Program-made: the position numbers and the translations under genes
Part shown: one piece after another, positions 5,989 through 6,428 of the stretch
Layout of the letters: the number at the start of each line of letters is the position of its first letter
Numbering within the stretch: the first letter of the stretch is position 1
Notes under the pieces: generated by a model
What the model saw: the letters and a program-made list of their open reading frames with translations, nothing else
Databases searched by the model: none
What the model was told of the DNA's origin: nothing
From: Thermotoga sp. 4484_232
Lineage (GTDB): Bacteria; Thermotogota; Thermotogae; Thermotogales; Thermotogaceae
DNA length: 6,428 nt
Direction: 5' to 3'
NCBI GenBank assembly: GCA_002084985.1
Contig: MZGO01000076.1
Coordinates: 1 to 6,428, forward strand

Positions 5989-6428
5989 ATACCGCTATCT
6001 TGGATTTCCTGCAAATAACCCCGAAATTTCTCGAAAATCATCTTCGAATAGGCAAATATCTTTGGATTTCTTTGGATTTCAGCTGCCATTTTATTTTTAA
6101 ACCCTAATTTTTGATTTCATCCTCAAAAACGTATTTTTTCTATCTCTATTATGTCCACGTTGTTTCTTAGGACTGTTTCAAAAATAGTGAGGTGGGTATA
6201 GAGAATAAAACAAGGGAGATGATGTAATCTTTCTTACACTTTCCATGATCACCAAATCCTTCTCCGTGCTGATCATAAAGGAAGTTTGGCCTCTTCTTCA
6301 GAGGAACCATCATTTTCTCAAGAGACTACTTCAAAAATTGCCTTCCCCCAGAGATTTCCATTGCGAGCAAGCTAAAACATGTCATACAGATTCTGATAAA
6401 GCTCATTCACGATATAGATAGCATCTAT
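5989..6428. other. Region of about 440 bases without a convincing gene; possibly decayed coding sequence
   Basis: No frame here is long enough or familiar enough to call. On the - strand several short stretches read like protein but in different frames. One is IDAIYIVNELYQNLYDMF ending at TAG 6372-6374, open from the window edge and perhaps the last codons of an upstream gene. Another is YTHLTIFETVLRNNVDIIEI ending at a TGA near 6124. A third is a 34-codon frame at 5985-6089 containing EIQRNPKIFAYSKMIFEKF but without a ribosome site. Such staggered remnants suggest a degraded gene, but chance is not excluded. The region also holds a tandem 10-bp repeat at 6061-6080. A small hairpin at 6290-6304 (CCTCT/AGAGG) lacks a U-tract. 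No promoter facing right or mobile-element end was recognised. Confidence 0.35.
6061..6080. repeat. Perfect tandem duplication of a 10-bp unit
   Basis: TTTGGATTTC occurs twice in direct succession (6061-6070 and 6071-6080). Nine of its ten bases recur at 6000-6008 (TTGGATTTC), and a looser form, TTTGATTTC, occurs near 6110-6118. All lie upstream of the rbs promoter. The origin could be simple slippage; a protein-binding role is speculative. Confidence 0.6.

Noticed and set aside
6290..6304. Hairpin CCTCT/AGAGG considered as a terminator
   Set aside because: The stem is only 5 bp and there is no run of T on either side.

Overview
This window looks like part of a thermophilic bacterial chromosome of the Thermotogales type (Thermotoga or a close relative). 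The reasons are moderate GC content, heavy use of AGA/AGG for arginine, Lys/Glu-rich helical proteins, strong GGAG/GGTGA Shine-Dalgarno sequences, and a ribose-binding protein of the kind found in anaerobic thermophiles. The genus is an inference from style, not from a database match.

Left part (1 to about 1480, + strand): the end of a type I restriction-modification operon. The 3' part of hsdR enters from the left edge and overlaps by 4 bases (ATGA) a small HEXXH metallopeptidase of the YgjP/DUF45 type. That gene in turn overlaps by 4 bases (GTGA) an unrecognised 90-residue frame that may carry a frameshift near its end. Positions 1480 to 1612 hold nothing I can identify.

Central and right part (1613 to 5988, - strand): a compact ribose-type ABC transporter operon that converges on the restriction operon. 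In transcription order it has a clear sigma-70-type promoter (5959-5988), three tandem 12-bp LacI-type operator repeats (5923-5958), a broken lacI-family regulator gene, rbsA (fused double ATPase), rbsC (permease), rbsB (periplasmic ribose-binding protein) and a strong intrinsic terminator (1613-1644). RbsB keeps every residue that contacts ribose in the E. coli protein. There is no ribokinase or ribose pyranase gene in the window, so imported sugar must be phosphorylated by enzymes encoded elsewhere.

The most notable point is the regulator. Its DNA-binding domain and the end of its sugar-binding domain are both recognisable, but about 30 codons between them are missing and the reading frame changes at the junction. 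The promoter and operators remain intact. The operon may therefore be constitutive, or controlled by another LacI-family protein. RbsA also has an alanine in place of the Walker B aspartate in its second ATPase domain, which fits a transporter with one degenerate ATP site.

Far right (5989 to 6428): about 440 bases without a convincing gene. It has a tandem 10-bp repeat, a few short protein-like but mutually out-of-frame stretches on the - strand, and possibly the last codons of an upstream gene. It may be a decayed gene, but this is not shown. I see no CRISPR array, tRNA, rRNA or recognisable mobile element. I did not find a clearly new biological system; the closest candidate is the restriction-operon tail of metallopeptidase plus unknown small gene.
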